64,000 nucleotides of DNA from Pipra filicauda (Eukaryota > Chordata > Aves > Passeriformes > Pipridae). How positions within the stretch are numbered: position 1 is the stretch's first letter; each line of letters starts with the position of its first letter. Both the position numbers and the translations under genes were made by a program. Below, piece after piece: positions 11,810-23,444 of the stretch. Where the stretch lies: the NCBI RefSeq assembly GCF_003945595.2, contig NW_024104898.1:744001-808000 (forward strand), written 5' to 3'. The notes beneath the pieces were generated by a model. The model was given only the letters and a program-made list of their open reading frames with translations, did no database searches and was not told the DNA's origin.

Positions 11810-13005
11810 GTAGGTTGAGAAGTGTGAATGTTTGTGTTTAGAAAGCAGACACTGAAGAAATATGTGTTCTGTTGGATGGAATTCCTTAGTTTTTTAAAAT
11901 TAACAACTATTTTACATATGTGACCACTAATAACTTTCACATGTGGAAAATTAAATAAGTCTGTATTTTCAGGTTACCAACTCATGCACGCTTTGAACTA
12001 ATAAGAAATATTTTAAGCATATGCTAGAGTAATTTGAGGGACTAGATGAATTTAATAATGGTGTTTGTGTTTTCATTACGGTAATGATTTGTGAGTCTTT
12101 CAGTTCTCAAATTACATTGAAGTGTTGTTTGATTATTTTTTTTTTAAAGCTCATATATGGTTCTATATGTATATGTTTATGTAGCTTTTATTTTTTAAAT
12201 AGAATAGAATCCAAATCAAAACGTGTTTTTTAAATAGAACTGTGGTAAATTTCATTGTCCTTTCATGGAATGCAATGTGTTGCATTTGGATAATGTGATA
12301 GGAATCAGTCCTTACTTTGGCCATAGGGGGAATGTGTTACCAAAGAAAAAGGCATGAAGAACTAATAGTATCTTATCCAAAAAAAGCTATAGAATTCTTG
12401 CAAAAACGTGTTCTCTGAGTATTTTTTTAGTTGCAGTGACAGCATTTGCAGTCACCTTACTTTGCTGTTGTATTTGTAAGCAGTTTTCCTCACAAATGTT
12501 TTTGGAGTATATGCCAAGAGTAGGAGATAGAGAGGTTTGTAATGGGAGCTTTTCCCTCTGGCAGCCGAGCTGCAGATGTTGCATAGCAAGTGATTCAAGA
12601 AAACCAGCTCCACTGTAATTTTTTGTGATTCTTTGATAACATGGCAACCAGCACACAAGTAAATACCGTTGGCACTTGGCATCACACAAATTCCATTATT
12701 AGCATTATTATGTATTTGTGTCATTATATTCCTGATCTGGAGTAGCTGGTAGCTTTCCAAATTAGGAATGGTATATATGTGACAAGTTGCATGTGAAAGC
12801 TTGTAAATTTGCTGCAGAAATTATTTCAACCCAGCACTGTTAATGCTTTGTTTTCTGTGATCACTGTTAACTCACAAAATATGTAGTTTTGTACATTAGT
12901 GTAATGCAAATTAAACTTTCCTGATTTTAATAGTCAGAATCTTTATCCAAGACTACTTCATTATTAACTTCACTCCTTTCCTGATGCATTAAAATTTTCT
13001 TCTAG
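11810..13005 (+). other. BIRC6: BIRC6 intron
   Basis: A 1.2-kb AT-rich intron with donor GTAGGT and acceptor TTCTTCTAG. I see no recognisable repeat or RNA gene. Short open frames on both strands near 12,390-12,760 overlap each other and show no homology. Confidence 0.8.
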
Positions 13006-13223
13006 ATACATTTGAAATGGTTTCTGAAGACGATGACGGAAAATTGGTTTTTAAAGTCAATTACCACTACATGTCTCAGGTAAAAAATGCAAGTGACGCC
13101 AACAGTGCTGCCAGAGCCCGACGTCTTGCTCAAGAAGCTGTGACTCTTTCAACCTCACTGCCTCTCTCATCCTCATCCAGCGTTTTTGTGCGTTGTGATG
13201 AGGAGCGGCTTGACATAATGAAG
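13006..13223 (+). CDS. BIRC6: BIRC6 coding exon (fourth; start of UBC domain)
   Basis: A 218-bp exon with acceptor TTCTAG and donor GTAAAG. It completes an aspartate codon and ends in phase 0. It encodes DTFEMVSEDDDGKLVFKVNY, then the alanine/arginine-rich helix NAARARRLAQEAVTLSTSLP (printed approximately; the exon reads SAARARRLAQEAVTL), then SSSSVFVRCDEERLDIMK. This is the N-terminal helix and first strand of the E2 fold, where an E2 usually contacts its E1 (UBA6 for mammalian BIRC6). Confidence 0.95.
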
Positions 13224-13895
13224 GTAAAGGAGCAAAGTTATTTTTATTCCTCTCTTCAGCTTGGCATATAAATTTTTAAGAAGGTGCTTTAAATCTTAGG
13301 AAAAACCAGAAGCATTTCACGTGTACTTTAACTGCTGTCCAAACGTTAACGTAAGAAGTAGTATTTGAGTCTGATTCTGATTTCTCAATAACTTGGCAGG
13401 GAGAGTCCATCTGCCTCAAGTGTGTTCTGTCAGCCAAGGAGAATTCCCAGAACAAAGTTCATTCTTCTTCAGCTATTCCAAAGGGAAAACTTTGTTTCTC
13501 CATTATGGTCGAAGTGTATCTTTGCCTGTGACCATTGAAGTGGTAGGCAGTAGATATGAAGAAGTACCACAGAGTGTCTCTGTATAGAGTGTCTGTGAAC
13601 CTGAGGAAACATTCCGTTAATAGCATCCAATATGGAGAAGAGTTTTACCTCCTTCTGTCTTGCTTTCCATTTGTAATCTGGAAAAAGGAATGTTCGCAAA
13701 GGCTTCACTTACCCACAGTATCAAAATGAACAGAATGACAGCCTGTGTATGGTTATGATGTCTAATAATATTTTCTGCTAAGTACCATGTGGAAATAAAA
13801 TGCTTCATGTAATTTATCAAATCTCAACTGTGTGACAAATATAAGGATGGAGGGGGTTAAGAGTTTTTGTTTGTTTTTTTTTTTAACAATGGTAG
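13224..13895 (+). other. BIRC6: BIRC6 intron
   Basis: A 672-bp intron with donor GTAAAG and acceptor AACAATGGTAG preceded by a T-rich tract. No element was recognised inside it. Confidence 0.85.
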
Positions 13896-14057
13896 GTTCT
13901 CATTACTGGTCCTGCAGACACCCCTTACGCAAATGGTTGCTTTGAATTTGATGTGTATTTCCCACAAGACTATCCTAATTCCCCCCCACTTGTGAATCTG
14001 GAAACAACTGGAGGCCACAGCGTGAGATTTAATCCAAACCTCTACAATGATGGCAAG
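13896..14057 (+). CDS. BIRC6: BIRC6 coding exon (fifth; UBC core with NPN motif)
   Basis: A 162-bp exon, exactly 54 codons, phase 0 at both ends, with acceptor ATGGTAG and donor GTAGGT. It encodes the central E2 sheet: [20 protein letters not shown], then [17 protein letters not shown], then [14 protein letters not shown]. The canonical E2 His-Pro-Asn triad is here Asn-Pro-Asn (14031-14039), as in other BIRC6 proteins I know. The asparagine at 14037-14039 is the expected oxyanion-stabilising residue. The catalytic cysteine follows two codons after this exon's end, in the next exon. Confidence 0.96.
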
Positions 14058-14479
14058 GTAGGTCAACTTGGTTCCTGTGTTAGAGTAACAAGCCTTAAGG
14101 GATGCCAGAGGAGGTTTAGGAGGAATTTCTCCACATTAGGAGGAATTTCACCACAGAAAGAGTGATTAGACATTAGAATGGACTGCCTAGGGAGGTGATG
14201 GAGTCACTGTCCCTGGAGATCTTTAAAAAAAGACTAGATGTGGCCCTTAGTGCTGTGGTCTGGCTGACATGGTGGTGTTTGTCCATAGATTGGACTCGAT
14301 GATCTCAAAGGGTCTTTTCCAACCTAATTGATTCTGTGATAGGAAACAAATTTGACTTTTAGAATGAAGTTATACAAAAGTTTGTCAAAAATAAATTAAT
14401 GTAATGTTAACATTCTGTACTGTCCAAGCAGAACAGTTTTGTCATAATATTTGTGGTATTAATAACATCACCTTTTCAG
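14058..14479 (+). other. BIRC6: Short BIRC6 intron largely filled by CR1
   Basis: A 422-bp intron splitting the E2 active-site region, with donor GTAGGT and acceptor ACCTTTTCAG. More than half of it is a CR1 fragment in sense orientation. Confidence 0.85.
14098..14341 (+). mobile_element. CR1 LINE 3' fragment
   Basis: A diverged CR1 3' end. It shows the pattern of a run reading TTTAGGAGGAATTTCTCCAC, then GACTGCCTAGGGAGGTGATGG, then GGACTCGATGATCTCAAAGG, and the terminal ATTCTGTGAT motif typical of CR1 tails. It carries a local duplication of AGGAGGAATTTC near 14114-14150. It is noncoding and sits inside the short intron between the two exons carrying the BIRC6 active site. Confidence 0.85.
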
Positions 14480-14557
14480 GTGTGTTTAAGCATACTGAAC
14501 ACATGGCATGGGAGGCCAGAAGAGAAATGGAATCCCCAAACGTCAAGTTTTTTGCAG
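14480..14557 (+). CDS. BIRC6: BIRC6 coding exon (sixth; catalytic cysteine)
   Basis: A 78-bp, 26-codon exon in phase 0 at both ends, with acceptor CCTTTTCAG and donor GTGAGC. It encodes [20 protein letters not shown], then TSSFLQ. The cysteine at 14483-14485 is the ubiquitin-accepting residue: it follows [10 protein letters not shown] from the previous exon, the arrangement of E2 active sites, and lies 191 residues from the C-terminus. The exon is frame-neutral, so a transcript skipping it would stay in frame but lose the active site. Confidence 0.96.
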
Positions 14558-17500
14558 GTGAGCAATTTCTTCATTCTCTTCAGGATGTCATCTAGGAGTA
14601 GTAAGTGGTCTGTTGGTCCTAAGGATTCTTTTTGTAGAATTTTTAAAGCAGAATTTTCTTCTTCAAACAAACATAAATAGGACAGAAGTCCAGAAAACGC
14701 CCTTGGAACACTAGAAAAGGAACACTGTAGAGTAGAGAAGTTCTTCAAAGTGCTCTTTGAAACCAGTATTTCTTATTGGTCTTGTCTTGAAGAGCAACCG
14801 TTCACGTGCGCAGATCGTTCCTGCACCGGTTCTGCTCAGATGCTTTGAAGTGCTTTATTTTTTTAAATTAAAAAAAAAGAAGAAAAAGAAAAGATAATTC
14901 CTTCTGGAATTATCACAAGTTTTTTTATGATAAAGACAAAAGAGACTCCACATTGTGAGAGATGAGAAGGTGTAGTACACTAGTGCACACTAACTGTGCT
15001 CCTCTGAAGTCTACAAGAGGAATAAAGGTGCAGGGAGTTACAGTGTAGCTATACTGCGTTCAATAACGATTAGTGTTACATTACAGCAGAATTTATTGGG
15101 ACATACGGTCCTTATAAATACCATCATAAGGACATGGAGTCCTTATAATTTGCAGCTTTATTTCATAGAAATGCACTGACTCATAAGCACAGGCATTAAA
15201 TAAAAGTAAAGCTTCTTTCCTATGGCAGTTTCTGAATTTATTCCTTCTTTGGAGTAATTACATAGCACAAGGTACATTTTCTGTTCCAAATCCTAGAAGC
15301 CTGTACAGTTTCTGTTTCAATATAATAGAATTACTGCCTTCAGCAGAACAGATTTCAGCTTGTTCAGGATTTGGCTGTGGAGAACTGATTGATCAGTCTC
15401 CTAAAAATTCAAGAATTATCTGTTCCAGTGTGTGGAAGTCAAGCAAGAGAGGGAGAAGGCCAGCATGGGTAAAAAAGAACTCCTGCCTAAGATCAACTGC
15501 AATAAGAAAGTACACAGAAGGCAGAAAGAGGAGATGGGCTACTTGTGAGAAATAAAAGGACATTACTCAGATATTCAGGAGAGAAATTAGGAAAACTAAA
15601 GCTCTGCTGGGCTCTAAAATGGTGAGGGATATAAAGGGGAACAAGAAGAGCTTTTTGTAAGTATACTGGCAGCAAAAGAACAAATTTTCCTTAGGCTTTC
15701 CTACTGCTTAGTGGGGCATAAAAAAGGCAGAGGTCATCTTTGCCTCACTCTTAGGGGTAAGGTTTGCTTTCACATGTCTCTGAGCCCTGACTAGGAAGGT
15801 TTTTGAGAATGAGGAGTTACAGCAGAGGAAACAATATTCAAGCTGCTTGGACCCACATGTTCTTGGAACCAAACCCGGTGCATCCAGGTTAGCTTGAGGG
15901 AGCCAGCTGATATCACTGCAGAGCCATCAGCTCTCATCTTTGACAGTCAGAACAATCAAAGGAGCTTCCTGGCAAATCTCACACTCAGCTTCAAGATCAG
16001 CAAGAGAGAGGATCTGGGGAGCTGTAAGCTGGTCAGCAAGACTTTGTGGTCCTTGGGAAGATTATGGAACAAATAATCCTGGAAGCTATTTTCAAGTACA
16101 TGAAGACAAGAGAACAGGCAGTGTGGGTTTACTGGGCAGAACAGAGCTTACCCTTGCCTTCTAAAGTGAGGTGCCTGGCTTTGCACAAAGGGACAGCAGT
16201 GGATGTAGCTCACTTTGACTTCAGCAAGATACAGTCTCCCTTAGCACCTTGTAGCCAAACCGATGAGATGTGTATTATAAGAGTTTGGAAAAGTGGCTGG
16301 ACCAGTGGCAGAGATCTTACTGCTGTCTTCAATACCTGAATGGGGAAGAGATAGAGAAGATGGAGCCAGGCACCTCTTCTAGATGCAAAGCACTAGGACA
16401 AGTACCAGTTGACACAAGATGGGACATGGGAAATTTTGATGAAATGTTAGGAAAAATTTTTTCACCATGGGAGTGACAAACATTGTGATAGGTATCCAAG
16501 ACTTCCTTACATACTGCAAGTCTCCCAAGATAAAATTTCTTAATGAAGAGATGAACTGCAATTTTGGACTTTAACTGTAAAATCATTGTAGAAAGGTGGG
16601 AGTATTAGGAAGTCTTATTTTCACTAGAGTCCTTTTTTTTTAGATTAAAGTGTTAGATTTGATTGTTAGAAATCACATGCAGCATTTGAGTTTAAAATTT
16701 AAAAGTTTTTTTCGAGATTCATTTTGAATATAGTATGAAAACTGTTGGAAAAAGTCCCATCCCCACCATACTGGGAGAAAAACACTTTATAGCTATTACT
16801 TGGAAAACAGCTGTAGGACTAAATAAATTGCTTGGAAAGAATTAAGCACTACATGTTTTTTCTGGCTCAGAGATTGAACTATTGTCAGACCACCCAAAAT
16901 ACTTACGAAATTAACTTTTATAACCCAGGGAAACTGGAAGATCAGTGTAGAGTTTCTCATTCATTACAGTTATTATTCAAGGTATCAACTGCTTATTCAG
17001 GCCCAGAAAGTACAATGCTGCAGTGTCAAATTTCTCTACCATAGCTACTTAAAACAATTATATAGATCTAAAATACAAAATTTTTAAAAAGCAAAACCCA
17101 GCTACTTCCTGAAACACATAAAGGCCACAGATCACCAAAACACCTTTGGTACCCGAAGCCTCGGCCCTAGAGTACTCTGGCTTGGCTTAGCACTTTTGCA
17201 TTAATGTTCTGCCTTTTTTGGTTTGCTTGCTGGAACCTGATTTGTGAGGCACATTCTGTAAGGCTTGACAGTAAATAGCCGTGGCTTCTTCTAGCTGAAT
17301 GCTGGGTGGGTACAGGAGACTGTGGTGGTGCACACAGTATCATGTACTAGCACCTGCCTGAGGAACAGAAAAACTTGTTTGATTTTCCTTCTCAGCTCAC
17401 TGAGGGATACTACTTCGTTTTTCCCACTGCACAGCTACGTGTCCAATCCATCAGATTGCCCTAGATTGCCCTTCTCTGCTATAATTAAAGCAGAGCCACT

Positions 17501-19087
17501 ACCCAACTACAAACTAACAAGGTGCAGTGGCACCTAAAGAAGTGAAGGTGTATTCCCACGAGATGGTAGTGGGACTGAGGTTAACCTGGGTCATTCAGCT
17601 GATTCTTGGACTGTTGCTTTGATACAAGTTAGTGATTTAGCATTGTGTCTGTGGAGTGAGTACACACCGCAGAGAGTATGGAAAGCTGGAACACTTCTGT
17701 GCTGGCTTTGCAACAAGAGAAGCTCTGGGAGAATGCCACACATAAGCACAGAGCAGAACTACCTAGTTGTCAGGGCACTGCCCTGTGAAGGAACCCAAGT
17801 TTTGAATTGCCACTGGCATGGTATCTATCTGTTGTAAGCTGTACATTCTGCATCTACCAAGAAAAAGGAGGACTTTTGTCTTCCATATCCAAATTCACAA
17901 ACTGGGCTGCTAAATTAGGGAATGTCTTCAAGCTTTAAATTGTATCCAGGCTGGGGGGAGAATCAGTTCCAGAAACAGCTGCCCTGACATGGATATCTTG
18001 CACCTAAGTATGCCCAGTGCTGGAAATGCCATTCCTAGACCTGTAACATATCATCAGCTTTTCAATTATTGAGGAAATGTAAGTGTTCAAATCTCTGTTT
18101 TTGAATTCTTTACAGTTTTGGAACTAAGTTTGTGTGCAGAATTGTAATCCCTGAAATTGTTGCTGAGCTTGGTTCTAAGTATATAAGAAAGATCTGTCCT
18201 TCATTTAATAAAAAAGTTAGTTGACAGGGATGAATGTTTTGATACTGGAAAAATTAGCAAGCCATCAAATCATTATATGCAGTACATATACATTTGGATT
18301 CCTAAGTGCCCTATGTATCTATTTAATTATTTGTTTTATATTAGGGATATCTGAGTGTATAGTTAAATGCCTTGTATTTATGTAAACATCTATTCCCACA
18401 TGTGCTGCATCATAGAATCGAAGGAGGGAAAACTGTCATTTCCTAATCACTGAATAGTTGGTGCTTTGTTAATATAGTATTGACAACATTTTTTTTTCCT
18501 ATTTAAAGAGGAATACTGAGATTTTGTTTTAATGGCATATGACACTGTTTTTTGTAAAATATGAAATGAAAGGGCTAAGAAAGAAAAAAGAAAGAAAAAA
18601 ATGGGAGAATATATAGATCAAGATTAATTTCAGTGGTTCACCTGGCATTTCACCTCCCTCATTCCTTTTCCATCTAGTTCTGATTTAGAGGAATTAGCAA
18701 GCTCAGCCGCAGGAAAAAAAAAATCAAAATTGTTGACTGAGAACTTGACAAATACACTTTCTTTCAGAAAAGGGTACAGTCAGACATTCCTGTAAATACT
18801 GCCTTGTGTTTATATTTGTATCTTTGTGTTTGTTTGGTTTGGGGGTTTTTTTGAACTGACATTTGTCATTTAATTAGTGTTCGAGCCAAATACACAGTCA
18901 CAGGACTTGGTATTTTTGTATTTTTAGCGCTGGTTTCAGTTTAAAAACTTGGACGTAGCCTGTGTTACAAATGAAAGTACTTTGCAATAGAAGTGGGTTT
19001 GTACTCACATAAGGTGACCAGAATTATGTGTATTTGTAAAAATATTTGGGTAGCACAATTTTAATATTTAGTTTCTTCTCTCGACAG
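14558..19087 (+). other. BIRC6: BIRC6 intron
   Basis: A 4.5-kb intron with donor GTGAGC and acceptor TCTCGACAG. It contains an ancient CR1 copy with parts of ORF2 at about 15420-16480 and A-rich stretches near 14,865-14,895 and 18,575-18,602. The region 16,560-19,087 holds no element I recognise. Confidence 0.8.
15420..16480 (+). mobile_element. Degraded CR1 LINE with ORF2 (reverse transcriptase) remnants
   Basis: An old CR1 copy in sense orientation. Stretches resembling CR1 ORF2 occur in the expected order: near 15,580-15,680 (AAACTAAAGCTCTGCTGGGC, GGGATATAAAGGGGAACAAG), near 15,890-16,080 (GAGGGAGCCAGCTGATATCA, GGGAAGATTATGGAACAAAT) and near 16,195-16,225 (GTGGATGTAGCTCACTTTGAC). CR1 3'-region text (AGAAGATGGAGCCAGGC) follows near 16,355. 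Many indels and stops break every frame, so no functional protein is encoded. Boundaries are approximate, and two CR1 fragments may be merged here. Confidence 0.7.
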
Positions 19088-19276
19088 GTGTTAGTGTCTG
19101 TCCAATCCCTAATACTGGTAGCAGAACCATATTTTAATGAACCAGGTTATGAACGATCAAGAGGTACTCCAAGTGGTACCCAGAGCTCCAGAGAATATGA
19201 TGGAAATATACGACAGGCAACAGTCAAGTGGGCAATGCTTGAACAAATGAGAAATCCGTCACCGTGTTTTAAGGAG
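19088..19276 (+). CDS. BIRC6: BIRC6 coding exon (seventh; UBC C-terminal part)
   Basis: A 189-bp, 63-codon exon in phase 0 at both ends, with acceptor TCGACAG and donor GTAGGT. It encodes [20 protein letters not shown], then [20 protein letters not shown], then [23 protein letters not shown]. It follows the active-site exon and forms the helices after the catalytic cysteine, including the loop before the BIRC6-specific C-terminal helices. It is nearly identical to the mammalian sequence I remember. Confidence 0.96.
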
Positions 19277-21446
19277 GTAGGTTTTGTGAAACACAGTAAA
19301 TATTTCTCTTGTTTGAGCATTAAGAATAATGCAAATATTTGGAAACATCATGCATGAGATGTCAGTTTTTAGCCTGGGGCAACTGACTCAAGAGACTGAA
19401 GTGAATAAGGATGCACCTGACTTCACAGATTCTTTTCTGGGAAATGGGAATGCACACAAGTTGGGGCTGACCTGAACAGAGGCTTGGTGCAGTTTGGTAG
19501 AACATGGTTCATTCAGCTCAGCTCATTCTTAATGCCGAGTGGTACCTTCTACATTGCCTGTAAAAACTGTCGATCAGGCCGACAAATGGGCATTAGTCTG
19601 CTCATTAGTCTGCATAACTAACAGGAAGTATTTTTCCAAGAAACATGAATTTGAAGTAAGTAGTAGGAAACACTTCAGATATACCAAGACAGTAAGTAGA
19701 AGACTATGATAAAGATAATATTGTGACACATAATGAAATAACTTCTGCTAAGAGGTCCTTTTCTTCCAGCTAATGTAACGATATCACTTTGGCAAAAGGA
19801 GTTCTCGAAGTACAATGAGATTAAATTAATTGAAGATGTAAGAAAGCAGTGGGCTCCCTGACAGTAATGCTCCGTGTTTCTTCTCACATATACAGAAATG
19901 AAGGATATGCAGTATTACAGCATTTGGTAACTGAATCCCAGGTTACTGCTGCTGCAGCTTCCTTCAAGAGTCTCAGCAATATTGTGCTTACTCTGCAGCT
20001 CAGCTTTTTCACTTGCTGGTATGAAAAAGGCAGCTTTTGGAAGAATGCTGGATTCCATCTGTGGCCCCATCCAAATAAAAACACGTCTCTCAGATTATCT
20101 GAGTACTTCCCCAGGAGACTTGCTTGTTGTTAAGACCTCTAGGTTTTTTGTAGGGTTCTCTTAGGAACTTTAACAGTGATGATCAATTCAGTAACATAAA
20201 TGCAAAGGCATACTGAAAACTGAAGTCTTTAAGAACTTACATCCTGAGATCTCTTGTCTTCAAAAATCTCAGCTGTCTTCTCTCTAGTGTCTTAAATGAC
20301 AGGTAGGCTGAGGAGATCTACACTGCCAGTCTTTGGGAGTTCTTCCAAGCTCCATTATGGATTTAAGGAATGCATCCAGAATTGAACTCACACTTTCAAT
20401 ATGCAGTTTCTCTTTAGACAGATAGCTATATTCTCTAACCTCCAGAGGGAAAGATGATTTTGCCAATTAAGTTGCAATATTGCCAAGAACTCTCTGTGCT
20501 CAATAAAATTTGTTTGATTTTATTGTTTCTTTCACCATTCACAGTTTTAGAAAAATGTTTAGGACAAAGCCAACACTAAGCAAAGTTTCACAACTTTGTG
20601 TGAGGGTTGATTGGTTGGGTTTTTTAAACTCAAATGTGTACTTAAATACCAAAATTACTCTGCAATCGAATACTTGCTCCTACTGAAACTGTGGAAAGCT
20701 CAACTACTATTGCCTGGGAATTCTGTTGTCCTCAGAGGTGCTGCCTCTGCCTAGGGCATGTAACTGTGATTGCATCTCTTCCGTAGCAGCTGGTATGATC
20801 CTTTTTCTCTCTGCAGAAGCATGTTATGTTTCCATGCTCTTACTGTTGACAGCATTTGTGCATATCTGTTTTCTGTTCGGGCAGCCAGTGATTAGAGACA
20901 GGGGAAGACCTGTGCTTCTCTAGTAAAATAGGGTGGTGAAGGAAGCAATAAAAGCCTTAACACTGTGTCTGTGTAACTGCCTCTGTGCAACCTTAAACGT
21001 CCATACATTGTGCCTGTGTAGTAAGTTCATCCTTGAACTGAAGAATGTGTGTAGCAATCTGCTATCACTTTCTCTTTTTCTTGTTGTATTCCTGGTACTC
21101 ATTTACCCTGCGCCCAGATAACACAAGCAACTGCTGAAATGGCAGGCTGCACACAAATCATAGGTTCACACAGACTGGAAGAGACATCCAGGCCAATGAG
21201 CTCCTCAAAACAGCATCAGCTGAATTCAGACCACGTTCTTCAGGGCTTTTTTCAGTTGGGTCTCTTGCAAACCTCCAAGGATAGAAATTCCACTATTAAT
21301 CTCCAGCCTGGTTCAATGCTGAATTATCCTTATACTGATTTTCTTTTTCCTTATATTCAGTTAGACCCATAGATGTCTTGCAGATTTGGTATTGTTTAAG
21401 TATGTGGTTCTTCCATCCATGTTACATTGGGAACATTTTCTTGCAG
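19277..21446 (+). other. BIRC6: BIRC6 intron
   Basis: A 2.2-kb intron with donor GTAGGT and acceptor TTTCTTGCAG. Its 3' part holds an old CR1 fragment on the minus strand (about 21155-21367). Short overlapping frames on both strands near 19,850-20,170 look like chance. Confidence 0.8.
21155..21367 (-). mobile_element. Old CR1 LINE 3' fragment (minus strand)
   Basis: Reads as the reverse complement of a diverged CR1 3' end: AATCATAGGTTCACACAGAC with CTGGAAGAGACATCCAGGCC at the left, then CTTGCAAACCTCCAAGGATAG and TTCCTTATATTCAG at the right. It is more diverged than the other CR1 pieces here and ends about 80 bp before a BIRC6 exon. Confidence 0.65.
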
Positions 21447-21581
21447 GTCATCCACAAACACTTTTACTTGAAAAGAGTGGAGATCATGGCTCAGTGTGAG
21501 GAGTGGATAGCAGACATACAGCAGTACAGCAGTGACAAACGGGTAGGCAGGACTATGTCCCACCATGCAGCAGCTCTAAAG
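21447..21581 (+). CDS. BIRC6: BIRC6 coding exon (eighth in window)
   Basis: A 135-bp, 45-codon exon in phase 0 at both ends, with acceptor TTCTTGCAG and donor GTGAGA. It encodes VIHKHFYLKRVEIMAQCEEW, then IADIQQYSSDKRVGRTMSHH, then AAALK. This is the helical C-terminal part of the BIRC6 UBC region. Confidence 0.96.
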
Positions 21582-22618
21582 GTGAGATTTTTATAATTTC
21601 ATGTCCTTTAATCCAAAGATGACAAAGGGCAATAAAATTGCTCACAGACTGAGTTTTATAATGGTGCTAATAGAAAACCCTGGCAACTTTAAAACCTATA
21701 AACAAACCTAAGTTTCCTAGCTGGTAAGAGATAAAATGTATGTGCACTCCACTTCCTCAGTTTTTTTTCTACAAGTTGGACTTTCCTTTAGCACCTGTCC
21801 TGCCTGTTTTTCTATGAATACTGACATAAGATACAGAGAGGTTTTGTTGTTCGTGGTAAGGGTGGGTAGACGTTAATGATAAAGTTGCATTAGAACCAAT
21901 TCCTTGCCAGAAGACAAGCTTTTAGAGTAGACAAGCACAGTTACTAAGCTGTGGTCCACTACAGCCACTTTTACCTGTGTTAACTTTAATCAAATTATAA
22001 CCATTATAAATGCTTTCTGCCTTCCTAGCCAAGTATTATCATTTGTGTATTTTGTGCCTGCACAGACAACACACCTATATTTGGGATTTTTTCTTCCCCT
22101 GAGATACAAACCCCAAATTTTTAAAGGCTTCTTTTTTCTATTGCTAGACTTGCATTGTTTCAACGTGACTGGTCTTCAAAGTGAAGTTACTGTTTGTTAG
22201 TTACTGTGATCAGTATACAAATCTCTGCGTATGTCTCTGTAACAGATCTCATCATGAACTCTTTATGAATTTGTTTGGGCTGTATGACCTACCTAGTCCG
22301 AGCCAGTTTCTGCTGCAATCACCAAACACAAATGTGACTCAACCACAAGACAAATAGCGTAGCTTTTATATTGATGCACTTGTTGGCTGCAATTCTGTTG
22401 ACCGCCTTTAATTTGTCCCTAGCAGCACTTGCTAATTATTCTGTCAATAAAAGGAAAGTACTAATCCTTCAGTATGGGGGAGAAGTTGATCCAGTCACTA
22501 AAACAGTACATTTAAACCTTTTCTACTCACTCTTTTTGTTTGTCTTATGTTGTCTGACGTTGTGAAAAGTATTGTTTTAACTATGGCCTTCCACACTGAC
22601 TTCTGTTTGTATATTCAG
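21582..22618 (+). other. BIRC6: BIRC6 last intron
   Basis: A 1.0-kb AT-rich intron with donor GTGAGA and acceptor TTGTATATTCAG. No repeat or RNA gene was recognised. Confidence 0.85.
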
Positions 22619-22798
22619 CGTCATACAGCTCAGTTGCGGGAAGAACTTCTAAAACTTCCCTGTCCTGAAGGATTGGATCCAGACACTGACGACTCCACAG
22701 AAAAATGCAGTGCCACAACAAGCTCAGAAGAGACCATGTTGCACGAACAGGTTAAACCCAGCAGCAGTAAAGATGTCCCCACTGATTTCAAGTTATGA
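22619..22798 (+). CDS. BIRC6: BIRC6 terminal coding exon with stop codon
   Basis: The last coding exon: 59 codons and a TGA stop at 22796-22798, entering in phase 0 after acceptor ATATTCAG. It encodes RHTAQLREELLKLPCPEGLD, then an acidic Ser/Thr-rich tail (PDTDDSTEKC and onward), and ends VKPSSSKDVPTDFKL. The 59-residue length equals the human exon as I remember it. The middle of the tail (STEKCSATTSSEETM) is the most diverged part, which suggests a disordered segment. Confidence 0.96.
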   Translation, partial: RHTAQLREELLKLPCPEGLDPDTDDSTEKCSATTSSEETMLHEQVKPSSSKDVPTDFKL

Positions 22799-23280
22799 GT
22801 CGCATTGACATGGACTTTGTAGACACAACGGCTTTGAAGCACAAGCCAAATATGTCAATATTTGTATGTAAGAAGTTAATTATGTAATAGGTAATGAAAT
22901 TGAAACTATACTATGCCCTTAAGGATATACAGTTTAATTAAAAATGATCTTTTATTTACCTGTACAAGAGTGTAAACTTTTTTGTGCTTTTATTTTTCAA
23001 TTGTGAGAACCACTGATTGGTATGTTTAAAAAGTTATGTATACAAAAAATGGATAAATCACTGATATATAAGGGAAACTACCTTAGGAAAGAATGTTTAC
23101 TGAATGTTTATTATTTTTTTTTACTTGTAGAGTGAGGGCGGTTGTAACAAAGAATATATATTGGTCATTCTTACAGCTACTATTTAAAGTCAGAAAATTT
23201 TCACTGAATTTGATAGATTTTACGTTTGGCCATATATTCATGCTCATATTTGATTCTAAAGAAAACCTCCTGTATACTTC

Positions 23281-23286
23281 AATAAA
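23281..23286 (+). terminator. BIRC6: Candidate poly(A) signal AATAAA (BIRC6)
   Basis: First canonical hexamer after the BIRC6 stop that sits in a plausible 3'UTR, about 480 bp past the stop. Confidence 0.5.
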
Positions 23287-23335
23287 CGTTAAATGGACAT
23301 GATCCCTCTTTTATGATTTACTGGTACATTTTTTA

Positions 23336-23341
23336 AATAAA
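23336..23341 (+). terminator. BIRC6: Candidate poly(A) signal AATAAA (BIRC6)
   Basis: Second canonical hexamer, 55 bp after the first. Tandem signals this close often give heterogeneous 3' ends. Confidence 0.5.
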
Positions 23342-23444
23342 CTGCCATAAAATACATTCTAGCTGAAGACTTGCACTTGTATGACTGAATTCATTACAGT
23401 CAACATACTTAATTTTATGCATACTAAATCTAAAATGCAGATGA

